Shown here in pieces: positions 7,829 through 17,139 of a stretch of 64,000 bases of DNA. Source of the DNA: Teichococcus coralli (GTDB lineage Bacteria; Pseudomonadota; Alphaproteobacteria; Acetobacterales; Acetobacteraceae). The translations under genes and the position numbers were made by a program. How positions within the stretch are numbered: position 1 is the first letter of the stretch; every line of letters starts with the position of its first letter. The stretch covers positions 1-64,000 of the forward strand of contig NZ_SNVJ01000008.1 in assembly GCF_009829925.1 (NCBI RefSeq), given 5' to 3'. The notes under the pieces were generated by a model. That model made no database searches. It was given only the letters and a program-made list of their open reading frames with translations, and was not told the origin of the DNA.

Positions 7829-9616
7829 ATGGAACAGAACCCCGCCGCCCCGCAGGACATCTTCGCCGCACTGCGAACGGAGGTTCTGGCCTGCCTGCGC
7901 CGCATCCTGCCCGAGTTGCCGGAGGAGGCGCTCGCCCGCGTCGCGGTCGAGCCGCCGCGCGACGCCGCGCATGGCGACATGTCCACCAACGCCGCCATGG
8001 TGGTGGCCAAGGCCGCGAAGCTGCCGCCGCCGAAGATCGCCGCGCCGCTCGCCCAGGCGCTCGCCGAACTGCCGATGGTGGCCGAGGCCGCGCCGGCCGG
8101 TCCCGGCTTCGTCAACCTGCGGCTGGCGGAGCCCTTCCTGCTCGGCCAGGTGCCGGTGGTGCTGCGCGCCGGGGAGGACTACGGCACCAGCCCGGCCGGC
8201 CAGGGCCTGCGGGTGGACGTGGAATACGTCTCCGCCAACCCGACCGGGCCGATGCATGTCGGCCATTGCCGCGGTGCCGTGGTGGGCGACGCGCTGGCCA
8301 ACCTGCTGGCCAAGGCCGGCTACGACGTCACCAAGGAATACTACGTCAACGACGCCGGCGCGCAGGTGCAGGCGCTCGCCTATGCCGCCTACTGGCGCTA
8401 CCTGCAGGCGCTCGGCACGCCGCTGAGCGAGGAGGAGTACGCCGCCGCCACGCCCAACGGGCTGCAGTACCGCGGCGAGTACCTGATCCCCGTCGGCGAG
8501 GCGCTGAAGGCGCGGCACGGCGAGGCGCTGGCGCCCGGCGCCCGTCCGGCCGACCCGTCCCTCTGGCTCGACACGGTGCGCGACTTCGCCGTGGCGCGGA
8601 TGATGGACGAGATCCGCGAGGACCTCGCCGCGCTCGGCGTGCGGCACGACGTCTTCATCAGCGAGGCCGCGCTGGTGAAGGCCGGCGTGGCGGACCAGGC
8701 CATCGCCGGGCTGGCGGCCAAGGGGCTGGTCTACGAGGGCGTGCTGGAGCCGCCCAAGGGCAAGCTGCCCGACGACTGGGAGCCACGCCCGCAGACGCTC
8801 TTCGCCTCCACCCGCTTCGGCGACGACGTGGACCGCCCGCTGCGCAAGAGCGACGGCAGCAACACCTACTTCGCCAACGATATCGGCAACCACGCCGACA
8901 AGATCGCGCGCGGCTTCGACGATCTGGTGCAGGTCTGGGGCGCCGACCATGGCGGCTACGTGCCGCGCATGAAGGCGGCGGTCGCGGCGCTGTCCGGCGA
9001 GAAGCGCGTCGGCTTCGAGGTGGTGCTGACGCAGATCGTCAAGGTGATGAAGGGCGGCGAGCCCGTGCGCATGTCCAAGCGCGCCGGCACCTACGTCACG
9101 CTGCGCGACCTGATCGACGAGGTGGGCCGCGACGCCGTGCGCTTCACCATGCTGACCCGCAAGTCCGACGCGCAAATGGACTTCGACCTGGACAAGGTGG
9201 TCGAGCAGTCGCGCGACAATCCGGTCTTCTACGTGCAGTACGCGCATGCCCGCTGCCGCTCCGTGCTGCGGCAGGCGGGCGATCCCGCGATGGTTGAATT
9301 GGCCCAGGCGCCCCTGGAAGCGCTGCGTGACCCCTCCGAACTGGCCTTGATCCGCCGCATGGCCGCTTGGCCACGCACGGTGGAAGCCGCTGCTGCGGCG
9401 CGGGAACCGCATCGAATTGCCTTTTATCTCCAAGACTTGGCCGCCGACTTTCATATTTTGTGGAACCGTGGGCGGGATGATGCGACACTTCGCTTCATTC
9501 GCGCCGAGGAGCCGGAATCAACGCGGGCACGTCTCGCGCTGGTTGCAGCGACGGCCATCGTCATCCGCTCGGGCCTGCAGGTCATGGGCGTCGCGCCAGT
9601 TGAGGAGATGCGGTGA
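7829..9616 (+). CDS. argS: Arginine--tRNA ligase
   Basis: A class I synthetase of 595 residues that charges tRNA-Arg. The HIGH-type motif is HVGH at about residue 142 in [16 protein letters not shown]. The KMSKS position is held by RMSKRAGT near 413, an acceptable ArgRS variant. An N-terminal Add1 domain and a C-terminal DALR anticodon domain (from about VQYAHARC) complete it. The last 110 codons (from about 9285) use noticeably less GC-biased codons than the rest. The stop overlaps the GTG start of the SPOR gene by 4 bases. Confidence 0.96.
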   Translation: MEQNPAAPQDIFAALRTEVLACLRRILPELPEEALARVAVEPPRDAAHGDMSTNAAMVVAKAAKLPPPKIAAPLAQALAELPMVAEAAPAGPGFVNLRLAEPFLLGQVPVVLRAGEDYGTSPAGQGLRVDVEYVSANPTGPMHVGHCRGAVVGDALANLLAKAGYDVTKEYYVNDAGAQVQALAYAAYWRYLQALGTPLSEEEYAAATPNGLQYRGEYLIPVGEALKARHGEALAPGARPADPSLWLDTVRDFAVARMMDEIREDLAALGVRHDVFISEAALVKAGVADQAIAGLAAKGLVYEGVLEPPKGKLPDDWEPRPQTLFASTRFGDDVDRPLRKSDGSNTYFANDIGNHADKIARGFDDLVQVWGADHGGYVPRMKAAVAALSGEKRVGFEVVLTQIVKVMKGGEPVRMSKRAGTYVTLRDLIDEVGRDAVRFTMLTRKSDAQMDFDLDKVVEQSRDNPVFYVQYAHARCRSVLRQAGDPAMVELAQAPLEALRDPSELALIRRMAAWPRTVEAAAAAREPHRIAFYLQDLAADFHILWNRGRDDATLRFIRAEEPESTRARLALVAATAIVIRSGLQVMGVAPVEEMR

Positions 9617-10446
9617 GGGAAGCTCAGGTCCCGTCCTATCGTGTGCGGCAATCCTCCGCGGAAGGCGGTCCGCCACGCCTGTTTCTCGTGGCGGGCGGGC
9701 TTGCCGGCCTGCTTGCCGTCGGTGGTTTGGTTGGCTGGGCCGTGACGCGCTACGCCGACCGCACCATCCCGGTGATCGAAGCCGATTCGCGGCCGGTGAA
9801 GGTGCGGCCGGATGACCGTGGCGGGCTGCGCGTGCCCAACCAGGACGAAATCATCTTCGAGCGGCGCAACATCGGTGCGCCCTACGCCCCCAGCGGGCAT
9901 CTCGGCCCGGCGGCGGAAACGCCGAACCTGGACGCGTTGCGCGCCGCCACCACGCCCCCGCCGGCTGCCGCGCCCGCCGTGCCGCAGCAGGCCGCTGCCG
10001 ACCTCGTCCCCGCCAGCGCGCCGCAGCGGATGGATGCCGCTTCGGTGCCGCCGCCGAGCAGCCTGGCTCCGGTTGCCCAGCCTCCGGCGGCCCCTGCGCC
10101 CGTCACCCAGACTGCGGCTCCCGCGCCGGTTTCCGCGCCCGTTTCCGCCCCGGCCAAAGCAGCCCTGGCGCAGCCGGCCGCGCCCGCACGCAGCATGGGC
10201 GGCGTGCTGGTCCAGCTCGGCGCACTCGACTCGGAGGATGGCGCCCGCACCGAATGGGAGCGCCTTGGGCGGCGCGCGCCGGAGCTGATGCAGGGGCGCG
10301 CGCCGCACATCATCCGCTTCGAGCGTGACGGCAAGCCGACCATGTGGCGGCTGCGTACCGGAGGCTTCGAGAACCGCGAGGCGGCGAGCAACTTCTGCGA
10401 GTCGATGAAAAGCCGGGGCGGCGCCTGCGCCGTCATCGGCGGCTGA
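9613..10446 (+). CDS. SPOR-domain membrane protein
   Basis: A 277-residue, probable inner-membrane protein. It has a short cytoplasmic N-terminus, one transmembrane helix (about residues 22-45, [20 protein letters not shown]), and a long Pro/Ala-rich periplasmic linker (about 105-195). The C-terminal SPOR fold (about 199-275, [15 protein letters not shown] ... GGACAVI) is the kind that binds glycan strands lacking stem peptides at the division site. The start is a GTG overlapping the argS stop. It lies between argS and nagZ, an arrangement seen in many alphaproteobacteria, which suggests a role in septal wall processing together with NagZ. The exact cellular function is unknown. Confidence 0.85.
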   Translation: MREAQVPSYRVRQSSAEGGPPRLFLVAGGLAGLLAVGGLVGWAVTRYADRTIPVIEADSRPVKVRPDDRGGLRVPNQDEIIFERRNIGAPYAPSGHLGPAAETPNLDALRAATTPPPAAAPAVPQQAAADLVPASAPQRMDAASVPPPSSLAPVAQPPAAPAPVTQTAAPAPVSAPVSAPAKAALAQPAAPARSMGGVLVQLGALDSEDGARTEWERLGRRAPELMQGRAPHIIRFERDGKPTMWRLRTGGFENREAASNFCESMKSRGGACAVIGG

Positions 10447-10462
10447 GAAGGGCGCCTTCACC

Positions 10463-11467
10463 ATGTCCACGCCGCGCGCGGCCATCATCGGGCTTTCCGG
10501 CCCCGTCCTGCTGGCGGAGGAGGCGGCCATGCTGCGCCGCCTGCGTCCGCTCGGGGCGATCCTGTTCGCGCGCAACCTGCGGGACCCGGCGCAGCTCGCC
10601 GCCCTCACGGCCGCCATCCGGGAGGAACTGGGCGCCGAGGCTCCGGTTCTGATCGACCAGGAGGGTGGCCGCGTCGCGCGGCTGCGCCCGCCGCACTGGC
10701 CGGCCTTTCCGCCGGCCGCCACCTTCGAGGGCCGCCCGGCGGGGGCCGCCGAGGCCAATGCCACCCTGCTCGGCCTCGAATGCGCCGCCATGGGGCTCGA
10801 CGTGGTCTGCGCCCCGGTGCTGGACCTGCGCCTGCACGGCGCGCACGACATCATCGGCGACCGCTCCTTCGGCGCCGCGCCGGAGGAGGTGGCCCGCCTC
10901 GGCGCCGCGTGGGTCGCCGGCCTGCAGGCGGCGGGCACCATCCCCGTCATCAAGCACATCCCCGGCCATGGCCGCGCCACGGCGGACAGCCACCTGGAGC
11001 TGCCTCGCGTCGCCGCCGCGCGCGCGGTGCTGGAGGCCGACCTCGCCCCCTTCCGCGCGCTGGCGGGCAGCGGCGCATGGGCGATGACGGCGCACATCCT
11101 CTACACCGCCCTCGATGCGGAGCGGCCAGCGACCCTGTCGCCGCAGGTGATCGCCGGGGTGATCCGCGGCGAGATCGGCTTCGATGGCGTGCTGGTCTCG
11201 GATGATCTCGCCATGCGCGCGCTGCAGGGGCCGCCGGGCGGGCTGGCGTCGGCGGCGCTGGCGGCCGGCTGCGACCTGGTGCTGCATTGCACCGGCGAAC
11301 TCGGCGAGACCGTCGCCGTGCTGGAAGGCAGCGCCCCGCTCACTGACCGCGCCGCCCTGCGCCTCGCGGCCGCGCGCGAGGCCACCCGCCTCGCCAGCCA
11401 GGGGCGCGCCGATGATCCGGCCGCCCTGGCGGCCCGGCGCGACGCGCTGTTGCGGGAGGCGGCGTGA
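10463..11467 (+). CDS. nagZ: Beta-N-acetylhexosaminidase
   Basis: A family 3 glycoside hydrolase of 334 residues that removes GlcNAc from anhydro-muropeptides during cytoplasmic peptidoglycan recycling. The NagZ signature KHIPGHGRATADSH is at about residues 164-177 and the catalytic Asp lies in VSDDLAM near 245. The substrate-binding LIDQEGGRVARL block is also present. The ATG follows the SPOR gene by 16 bases. The stop overlaps the next start by 4 bases. Confidence 0.93.
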   Translation: MSTPRAAIIGLSGPVLLAEEAAMLRRLRPLGAILFARNLRDPAQLAALTAAIREELGAEAPVLIDQEGGRVARLRPPHWPAFPPAATFEGRPAGAAEANATLLGLECAAMGLDVVCAPVLDLRLHGAHDIIGDRSFGAAPEEVARLGAAWVAGLQAAGTIPVIKHIPGHGRATADSHLELPRVAAARAVLEADLAPFRALAGSGAWAMTAHILYTALDAERPATLSPQVIAGVIRGEIGFDGVLVSDDLAMRALQGPPGGLASAALAAGCDLVLHCTGELGETVAVLEGSAPLTDRAALRLAAAREATRLASQGRADDPAALAARRDALLREAA

Positions 11468-12165
11468 TCGGCTGGCTGCCCGAGCTTGCGGTCGCCATCC
11501 TCGCCTCGGTTCTGGCCATCACGCTGCACGAGGCGGCGCATGGCTATGCGGCCCTGGCCCTGGGGGACGACACCGCGCAGCGCGCCGGGCGCCTCAGCCT
11601 GAACCCCCTGCGGCACGTGGATCCGGTGGGCACTTTGCTGCTCCCCGGCCTGCTGCTGGTGGTCCAGTTGCTCACCATCGGCCGGGTCGAGGCCATGTTC
11701 GGCTGGGCCAAGCCGGTGCCGGTGGACATCCGCCGGCTGCGCGACCCGCGCTCGGGGATGGCGCTGGTGGCGGCGGCAGGGCCGGCGATGAACGTCTTTC
11801 TCGCCTGGTGCGCGGCCATGCTGGCGCATCCGCTGGAGAATCTCGGCGGCACCCTTCCGCCCGAGGCGATGGCGCTGGGCGTCCGCTTCATCATCCTCTC
11901 CATCCTCGCCAACCTCCTGCTCGGTCTGTTCAACCTGCTGCCCATCCCGCCGCTGGACGGCGGCCGCATCATGGTCGGGCTGCTGCCGGCGCCGCTGGCC
12001 CTGCGGCTGGCGCGGCTTGAGCGCGCCGGGCTGCTGATCGTGCTGCTGCTGATCTTCGTGCTGCCGCGCATCTCGCCCTCGCTCGACCTGCTGGGCTGGC
12101 TGGTCGAGCTGGTCACCGGTCCGGGCTTCAACCTGATCCTGTGGCTTGCCGGGCACGGGTCATGA
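11464..12165 (+). CDS. Site-2 protease family intramembrane zinc metalloprotease (M50)
   Basis: A 233-residue polytopic membrane protein of peptidase family M50. The zinc motif HEAAH is at residues 22-26 in the first helix (TLHEAAHGYAALALGD). The third ligand is in NLLPIPPLDGGRI near residue 165. About five hydrophobic segments are visible. There is no PDZ domain, so it belongs to the compact group rather than RseP/MmpA. Its substrate is unknown. The start is a GTG overlapping the nagZ stop, and the gene ends in an ATGA overlap with scpA. Its place between nagZ and scpAB is conserved in related bacteria without a known functional link. Confidence 0.88.
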   Translation: MIGWLPELAVAILASVLAITLHEAAHGYAALALGDDTAQRAGRLSLNPLRHVDPVGTLLLPGLLLVVQLLTIGRVEAMFGWAKPVPVDIRRLRDPRSGMALVAAAGPAMNVFLAWCAAMLAHPLENLGGTLPPEAMALGVRFIILSILANLLLGLFNLLPIPPLDGGRIMVGLLPAPLALRLARLERAGLLIVLLLIFVLPRISPSLDLLGWLVELVTGPGFNLILWLAGHGS

Positions 12166-12944
12166 CAACGGCGGAGACGCTGCATGTCAGCCTGGACGGC
12201 TATGAGGGGCCGCTCGACCTGCTGCTGGAACTGGCCCGGGCGCAGAAGGTGGACATCGCCCGCCTCTCCATCCTCGACCTGGTGGACCAGTACCTCGCGG
12301 TGATCGAGGGCGCCCGCCGCGTCCGGCTGGAGCTGGCGGCGGACTGGCTGGTAATGGCCGCCTGGCTGGCCTGGCTGAAGTCCCGCCTGCTGCTGCCTGA
12401 GGATCCGCAGCAGGAGGAGGACGCCGAGGCGCTCGCGGGGCAGCTCGCCGAGCGGCTGGCCGAGCTGGAACGGATGCGCGCCGCCGCGCAGTGGCTCGCC
12501 ACCCGGCCCCAGCTCGGGCAGGAGGTGCTGGAGCGCGGCCACCCCGAAAGCTTCCTGCGGCAGGACCGCAGCGGGCTGAACGCCGACCTGCCGATGCTGC
12601 TGCGCGCCTATGTCGAGGCGCTGCGCCGTGCCTCCGCCCGGCGGCCCTACCGCCCGAAGCCGCGGCGCCTCTGGACGGTGCAGGAGGCGCTGGAGCGGCT
12701 CGCCCGGCTGGTCGGCGCGCTGCCGGAATGGGGCGAGCTGCAGCGCTTCCTGCCCGATGCGCTGTCGGACCCGGTGGAGCGGCGCGCCGCCCTGGCGGCC
12801 ACGCTCATCGCGGGGTTGGAGATGGCGCGGGGCGGCAGTATCGAGTTGCGGCAGGAAGCCGCCTTCGGCCCCATCCTGCTGCGGCGCTGCGCGGCAGCCG
12901 AGGCGGCGCTGGAGGGAACCGACCATGACGCCGCAGCCGCCTGA
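12162..12944 (+). CDS. scpA: Segregation and condensation protein A
   Basis: The kleisin subunit of the SMC-ScpAB condensin, 260 residues. The N-terminal helical domain opens with the classic FEGPLDLLL-type motif (here YEGPLDLLLELAR, about residues 13-25). The central Glu/Gln-rich stretch and C-terminal winged helix follow. The ATG at 12162 overlaps the previous stop (ATGA) and is preferred over an upstream in-frame GTG at 12141. It overlaps scpB by 20 bases, indicating coupled translation of the two partners. SMC itself is outside the window. Confidence 0.92.
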   Translation: MTTAETLHVSLDGYEGPLDLLLELARAQKVDIARLSILDLVDQYLAVIEGARRVRLELAADWLVMAAWLAWLKSRLLLPEDPQQEEDAEALAGQLAERLAELERMRAAAQWLATRPQLGQEVLERGHPESFLRQDRSGLNADLPMLLRAYVEALRRASARRPYRPKPRRLWTVQEALERLARLVGALPEWGELQRFLPDALSDPVERRAALAATLIAGLEMARGGSIELRQEAAFGPILLRRCAAAEAALEGTDHDAAAA

Positions 12945-13524
12945 CCCGGACAAGGACCCGGCCGGCATCGCCCAGCTCGAACACGCGCTGCGCCTTGCCG
13001 AGGCGGTGGTCTTCGCGTCCGACCGCCCCGTGCCGCCGCAGCGCCTCCAGGAGCTTCTGCCGGAGGGGTTGCGCGCCGACGCCGTGCTGACCCTGCTGGC
13101 CTCCCGCTATGCCGGCCGCGGCGTGGAGCTGACCGAGGTCGCCGGCGGCTATGCCTTCCGGACCGCGCCGGATCTCGCCCCGGTGCTGACGAGGGTGGTG
13201 GAGACGCCCCGCCGCCTGCCGCGCGCGGCGATGGAGGCGCTGGCCATCATCGCCTATCACCAGCCCGTCACGCGGCCGGAGATCGAGGAGATCCGCGGCA
13301 CCAGCCTTTCGCAGTCCACGCTGGAGGTGCTGCTGGAGCAGGCGCTGATCGCGCCGCGTGGCCGCAAGGAAGTGCCGGGGCGGCCGACCCTCTGGGGCAC
13401 CACGCCGCGCTTCCTGGAGCAGTTCGGCCTGCGGGTCCTCACCGACCTGCCGCGGCGCGAGGAGCTGCTCGCCGGCGAGGCGCAGCCAGGCCCCGGCGGC
13501 GCGACGGGAGGCAGCCTTCTGTGA
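12925..13524 (+). CDS. scpB: Segregation and condensation protein B
   Basis: A winged-helix partner that dimerises and binds ScpA in the SMC condensin. It has 199 residues. Two tandem winged-helix domains are visible, with the signature AMEALAIIAYHQPVTRPEIEEIRG and the following TLWGTTPRFLEQFGL. The ATG at 12925 lies inside the scpA end and is preceded by GGAGGGAACCG, a good binding site. The reading frame is open further upstream, but that stretch is a shadow of scpA. A gap of 152 bases follows before tatB. Confidence 0.92.
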   Translation: MTPQPPDPDKDPAGIAQLEHALRLAEAVVFASDRPVPPQRLQELLPEGLRADAVLTLLASRYAGRGVELTEVAGGYAFRTAPDLAPVLTRVVETPRRLPRAAMEALAIIAYHQPVTRPEIEEIRGTSLSQSTLEVLLEQALIAPRGRKEVPGRPTLWGTTPRFLEQFGLRVLTDLPRREELLAGEAQPGPGGATGGSLL

Positions 13525-13676
13525 ACCCTTCTTCAGACAACCCGCGCGCCTTCGTCTTTTGGGCGGGATGCGCCTAGATAGGCAGAATGGATAAACGGGA
13601 AGCAAGGCGGCCGATTGGCGCTGTCCTCCGTTCCTGCTAACGGAAGCGGCCCCCGGCTGGGGGAGATGGGAAGCAC

Positions 13677-14231
13677 ATGTTCGATTTTGCGTGGTCGGAA
13701 CTGGCCTTGATCGCCGTGGTGGCGGTGGTGGTGATCGGGCCGAAGGACCTGCCGGACGCCATCCGCAACATCGCCAAGGGCGTTCAGAAGCTGCGGCGGA
13801 TGGCCGCGGAGTTCCAGTCGCATGCCGACGAGCTGGTCCGGGAGGCCAAGCTTGAGGACGTGCGCGACCAGATCCGCGACATCCGCAACTTCGACCTGAA
13901 GGGCGCGATCGAGCGTAACCTCGACGAGGACGGGCAGATCCGGCGTACCTTCAACGAAGATCCGCTTAAGGATGCCTGGAAGCCCGAGCCCAGCTCGTCC
14001 GCCGCCACCAGCCCGGCGACGCCGGCGGCTCCCCCGCCTGCCGCCGTGGAGCGCGTGGAGGCGAACGCGGCGCCGGCGTTCATCCCGCCTTCGGTCGCGG
14101 CCGAAGCTGGCCCCGCCCGCCCGACCGGCCCTGACCGGCCCGCCGAAGGCACCGATGCGGCACCCGTCGCGCCGCCCGCCGCCGGCACTGCCCAGACGGT
14201 CCCGGACAAGCCTGCAACCCCGAACGTCTGA
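13677..14231 (+). CDS. tatB: Sec-independent protein translocase subunit TatB
   Basis: A 184-residue single-span protein of the twin-arginine translocase that forms the substrate receptor with TatC. The N-terminal helix (MFDFAWSELALIAVVAVVVIGP) carries the TatB-type Glu8 and the Gly-Pro hinge. An amphipathic helix follows, then a long Pro/Ala-rich tail typical of alphaproteobacterial TatB. The ribosome binding site GGGGGAGATGGGA precedes the ATG. In most relatives tatA lies just before tatB. Here the 152 bases upstream hold no such gene, so TatA must be encoded elsewhere or this protein must serve both roles. tatC follows after 11 bases. Confidence 0.9.
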   Translation: MFDFAWSELALIAVVAVVVIGPKDLPDAIRNIAKGVQKLRRMAAEFQSHADELVREAKLEDVRDQIRDIRNFDLKGAIERNLDEDGQIRRTFNEDPLKDAWKPEPSSSAATSPATPAAPPPAAVERVEANAAPAFIPPSVAAEAGPARPTGPDRPAEGTDAAPVAPPAAGTAQTVPDKPATPNV

Positions 14232-14242
14232 GCAAGCAATCC

Positions 14243-15028
14243 GTGCCCCGTGAACCGGAAGATACGATCGACGACAAGCCGATGCCGCTGATCGAGCACC
14301 TGCTCGAACTGCGCACCCGGCTGCTATGGTCACTCGGCGCCTTCATCATCGCCTTCGCGCTCTGCTACTATTTCTCGTCGCAGATCTACGGATTCCTCGC
14401 GCGCCCGCTGGCCGACATCCTGCAGCAGCAGAGCGGCGGCGAGCGGCGGATGATCTTCACCGCGCTCTATGAAGCTTTCTTCACCTATCTGAAGGTCGCG
14501 CTGTTCGGCGCCGTGTTCCTCAGCTTCCCCATGTGGGCGACGCAGCTCTGGCTGTTCATCGCCCCGGGCCTTTACCGCAGCGAGAAGAAGGCGCTGCTGC
14601 CCTTCCTGCTCGCCTCGCCGGTGCTGTTCGTGCTCGGCGCCGCGCTGGCCTACTACTTCATCTTTCCGCTGGCCTGGAAGTTCTTCATCTCCTTCGAGAC
14701 GCCGCCGGGTTCCGGCGCGCTGCCGGTTCAGCTGGAAGCGAAGGTCAGCGAGTACCTCAGCCTGGTCATGCACATGATCCTGGCCTTCGGCGTGGCCTTC
14801 CAGCTGCCCGTCGCGCTGACCCTGATGGCCAAGGTCGGCATCATCTCCGTCGCGGGGCTGAAGAAGGGGCGCCGTTACGCCATCGTCGGCATGTTCGGCA
14901 TCGCGGCGGTGATCACGCCGCCGGACATCATCAGCCAGATCGGCCTCGCCGTGCCGCTGATCGCTCTTTACGAGATCTCCATCCTGGCCGCGGGCTGGGT
15001 GACGCCGAAGCGCGACGACAACAGCTGA
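14243..15028 (+). CDS. tatC: Sec-independent protein translocase subunit TatC
   Basis: The core subunit of the twin-arginine translocase, 261 residues with six hydrophobic segments. The N-terminal signal-peptide binding block is present (LIEHLLELRTRLLWSLG, about residues 16-32). So is the conserved FIAPGLYRSEKK loop with its essential Glu. The start is a GTG 11 bases after tatB. A twin-arginine leader on MltB, and RR-containing leaders on DacC and MsrP in this window, provide likely cargo. Confidence 0.95.
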   Translation: MPREPEDTIDDKPMPLIEHLLELRTRLLWSLGAFIIAFALCYYFSSQIYGFLARPLADILQQQSGGERRMIFTALYEAFFTYLKVALFGAVFLSFPMWATQLWLFIAPGLYRSEKKALLPFLLASPVLFVLGAALAYYFIFPLAWKFFISFETPPGSGALPVQLEAKVSEYLSLVMHMILAFGVAFQLPVALTLMAKVGIISVAGLKKGRRYAIVGMFGIAAVITPPDIISQIGLAVPLIALYEISILAAGWVTPKRDDNS

Positions 15029-15037
15029 GTTCCCGCC

Positions 15038-16306
15038 ATGCATGACATCCGCATCGTCCGCGCCGACCCGGCCGCCTTTGACGCTGCCCTGGCCCGGCGC
15101 GGCCTCGCGCCGGTGGCCGAAACCCTGCTCGCCCAGGATGCCGCCCGCCGTGCGGCGCAGACCGCCGCGCAGGAGGCGCAGGCCCGCCGGAACCAGCTTT
15201 CCAAGGAGATCGGGCAGGCGAAGCGCCAGGGTGGCGACACCACGGGCCTGGAGGCCGAAGGCGCCGGGCTGCGCGACCGCATGGAGGCGCTGGACGCCGA
15301 GGCCAAGTCGCTGGAGGCCGCGCAGACCTCCGTGCTGGAGGCGCTGCCCAACCTGCTCGACGCCGAGGTGCCGGACGGGCGGGACGAAAGCGACAACGTC
15401 GTGCTCCACCAGCACGGCACCCCGCCTCAGCTCGGCTTCGCGCCGAAGCAGCATTTCGAGATCGGCGAGGCGCTGGGGCTGATGGATTTCGCCGGCGCCG
15501 CCAAGCTGGCGGGCGCGCGCTTCACGGTGCTGAAGGGCGCGCTCGCCCGGCTGGAACGCGCCCTCGGGCAGTACATGCTTTCCCTCCATGTGGATGAGCA
15601 CGGCTATGCCGAGACCACCGTGCCGCTGCTGGTCAACGACGCGACCATGTACGGCACCGGCCAGTTGCCGAAGTTCGAGGAAGACCTCTTCCGCACCACC
15701 GACGGCCGCTGGCTGATCCCGACCGCCGAGGTGCCGCTGACCAACATGGTGGCTGGCGAGATCCTGCCGGAGGCGGAGTTGCCGCTGCGCTTCGCGGCGC
15801 TCTCGCCCTGCTTCCGCTCGGAAGCCGGCAGCGCCGGGCGCGACACCCGTGGCATGCTGCGCCAGCACCAGTTCTCCAAGGTCGAGATGGTCTCCATCAC
15901 CGTCCCCGAGCAGTCGGACGCCGAGCACGAGCGCATGACCCGATGCGCCGAACGGGTGCTGACGGAGCTGGGCCTTGTCTGGCGCCGCATCGTTCTCTGC
16001 GCGGGCGATACCGGCTTCTCGGCCGCCAAGACCTACGACCTGGAGGTCTGGCTGCCGGGGCAGGGGGCCTGGCGGGAGATTTCCTCCTGCTCCAACACCC
16101 GCGACTTCCAGGCGCGCCGGATGAACGCCCGCTACCGCCCGAAGGAGGGCAAGGGCACGGCCTTCCTGCACAGCCTGAACGGCTCCGGCGTCGCGGTGGG
16201 CCGGGCGCTGATCGCCGTGCTGGAGACGCATCAGCAGGCGGATGGCAGCGTCCGTGTTCCGGAGGTGCTGGCGCCCTGGATGGGCGGCGCCACGCAGATC
16301 GGCTGA
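15038..16306 (+). CDS. serS: Serine--tRNA ligase
   Basis: A class II synthetase of 422 residues that charges tRNA-Ser (and tRNA-Sec where present). An N-terminal antiparallel coiled-coil arm (about residues 25-105, rich in Arg/Ala/Glu) binds the long variable arm of tRNA-Ser. Motif 2 ([17 protein letters not shown]) begins near residue 259 and motif 3 ([15 protein letters not shown]) near 382. The ATG follows the tatC stop by 9 bases, so it is probably in the tat transcript. The tat-serS order is common in alphaproteobacteria. Confidence 0.96.
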   Translation: MHDIRIVRADPAAFDAALARRGLAPVAETLLAQDAARRAAQTAAQEAQARRNQLSKEIGQAKRQGGDTTGLEAEGAGLRDRMEALDAEAKSLEAAQTSVLEALPNLLDAEVPDGRDESDNVVLHQHGTPPQLGFAPKQHFEIGEALGLMDFAGAAKLAGARFTVLKGALARLERALGQYMLSLHVDEHGYAETTVPLLVNDATMYGTGQLPKFEEDLFRTTDGRWLIPTAEVPLTNMVAGEILPEAELPLRFAALSPCFRSEAGSAGRDTRGMLRQHQFSKVEMVSITVPEQSDAEHERMTRCAERVLTELGLVWRRIVLCAGDTGFSAAKTYDLEVWLPGQGAWREISSCSNTRDFQARRMNARYRPKEGKGTAFLHSLNGSGVAVGRALIAVLETHQQADGSVRVPEVLAPWMGGATQIG

Positions 16307-16312
16307 AGGCGC

Positions 16313-16340
16313 TTGCGGAGCCGGCGGCCAGCCCATAGTT
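16313..16340 (+). promoter_or_regulatory. Weak candidate promoter for tRNA-Pro
   Basis: TTGCGG (16313-16318) is followed, after 15-17 bases, by CATAGTTT (16334-16341), which offers several poor to fair -10 registers. It lies 12 bases upstream of the tRNA 5' end in the short gap after serS. The alternative is read-through from serS. Confidence 0.3.
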
Positions 16341-16351
16341 TGCACCCCATT

Positions 16352-16425
16352 CGGGGCGTAGCGCAGCCTGGTAGCGCATCTGCTTTGGGAGCAGAGGGCC
16401 GGAGGTTCGAATCCTCTCGCCCCGA
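16352..16425 (+). tRNA. tRNA-Pro (anticodon TGG)
   Basis: A complete cloverleaf of 74 nt. The acceptor stem CGGGGCG pairs with CGCCCCG and the discriminator is A. The anticodon stem TCTGC/GCAGA encloses the loop TTTGGGA with anticodon TGG, reading CCA and by wobble other Pro codons. The T arm contains GGTTCGAATCC. CCA is not encoded; the sequence after the discriminator is TAC. Confidence 0.97.
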
Positions 16426-16479
16426 TACCCTGTTCCGCCGGGTCCACCCGCCAGCATGAGGCCGAGAGCACCGAAGGTC

Positions 16480-16806
16480 ATGAGCCGCAACACCGCCATC
16501 GCCCGCATCCACGCCCCGGCACGGTCGGCCATGCAGTCCGGAAAGGCAAAGGGGGGCGGCTGGATGTTGACCTTCGCACCGGCCGAAGCGCGCAAGCTCG
16601 ACCCGCTGACCGGCTGGTTCGGCTCGGGCGATACGCAGTCCCAGCTCCGCCTCAGCTTCTCCTCGCGGGAGGCCGCCGAGGCCTTCGCCCGGGCGAACGG
16701 CATCGTCTACGAGGTCGAGGATGCGCCTGCCGTCCGGCATGAGATGAAGCCGAAGTCCTATGCCGAGAACTTCCGCTACGGCCGGGCGGAGAACTGGACC
16801 CACTGA
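16480..16806 (+). CDS. Complex I accessory subunit, NDUFS4-like (18-kDa, ETC complex I conserved region)
   Basis: A 108-residue homologue of the mitochondrial 18-kDa NDUFS4 subunit, an accessory protein of NADH:ubiquinone oxidoreductase found mainly in alphaproteobacteria and mitochondria. Family marks are ARIHAPARSAMQSGKA at the N-terminus, the DPLTGWFGSGDTQSQLRLSF core, and the YAENFRYGR ending. The ATG at 16480, with GAAGGT upstream, gives the family-typical start MSRNTAIARIH; an ATG at 16456 is in frame but less likely. It lies between tRNA-Pro and tRNA-Arg, away from nuo genes, as is common for this subunit. Confidence 0.9.
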   Translation: MSRNTAIARIHAPARSAMQSGKAKGGGWMLTFAPAEARKLDPLTGWFGSGDTQSQLRLSFSSREAAEAFARANGIVYEVEDAPAVRHEMKPKSYAENFRYGRAENWTH

Positions 16807-16822
16807 ACTTGCCGGCGGCGCG

Positions 16823-16899
16823 GCGCCCTTAGCTCAACTGGACAGAGCAACCGGCTTCTACCCGGTTGGTTGGGGGTTCGAGTCCCTCAGGGCGCGCCA
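16823..16899 (+). tRNA. tRNA-Arg (anticodon TCT)
   Basis: 77 nt including an encoded CCA. The acceptor stem GCGCCCT pairs with AGGGCGC, followed by discriminator G. The anticodon stem ACCGG/CCGGT encloses the loop CTTCTAC (anticodon TCT, reading AGA/AGG). The T arm holds GGTTCGAGTCC. It starts 17 bases after the NDUFS4-like gene and may share its transcript. Such tRNA genes are frequent integration sites, but no integrase or second copy of the 3' end is seen nearby. Confidence 0.97.
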
Positions 16900-16909
16900 C
16901 TTCCCGGCT

Positions 16910-16927
16910 GCCGGTCGTCCGACCGGC
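16910..16927 (+). terminator. Hairpin following tRNA-Arg (possible terminator)
   Basis: GCCGGTC-GTCC-GACCGGC forms a perfect 7-bp stem with a 4-nt loop 10 bases after the tRNA CCA end, followed only by TTC. The position suits 3' processing or termination of the tRNA transcript. The lack of a T run leaves this uncertain. The rest of the gap to 17139 holds no recognisable gene. Confidence 0.45.
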
Positions 16928-17139
16928 TTCAGGCCGTTCCGATAATCGATGCCGCCACGAAGCCCATCCCACGGCGCTTCGTGCGTCCGGTTATTGGGCT
17001 CGACACCGGCTGTTCCGGTATCGCGTCCGGCGTCGCGCGCGCCACTGCGACGATCAACGCCGACGCCGCCTGGACCGTGCCCGCGGGCCCGACCGGACGG
17101 CCTGCAAGGTGGAACGCCCGATCCCCCGGGCGACATGCC

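Noticed and set aside
6341-9454. 1037-codon open frame on the minus strand opposite dgt and argS
   Set aside because: Same kind of GC-driven shadow with repeated HLRLGV/GHGDG-like text and no recognisable domain; both plus-strand genes are certain.
16823-16899. tRNA-Arg as an integration (att) site for a genomic island
   Set aside because: No integrase, no direct repeat of the tRNA 3' end and no compositional break was found downstream; the following genes look native.
16928-17139. Possible gene remnant after tRNA-Arg (plus frame with VRPVIGLDTGCSGIAS-like translation)
   Set aside because: No start codon outside the tRNA, no ribosome binding site and no family recognised; the frame continues antisense through the EEP gene.
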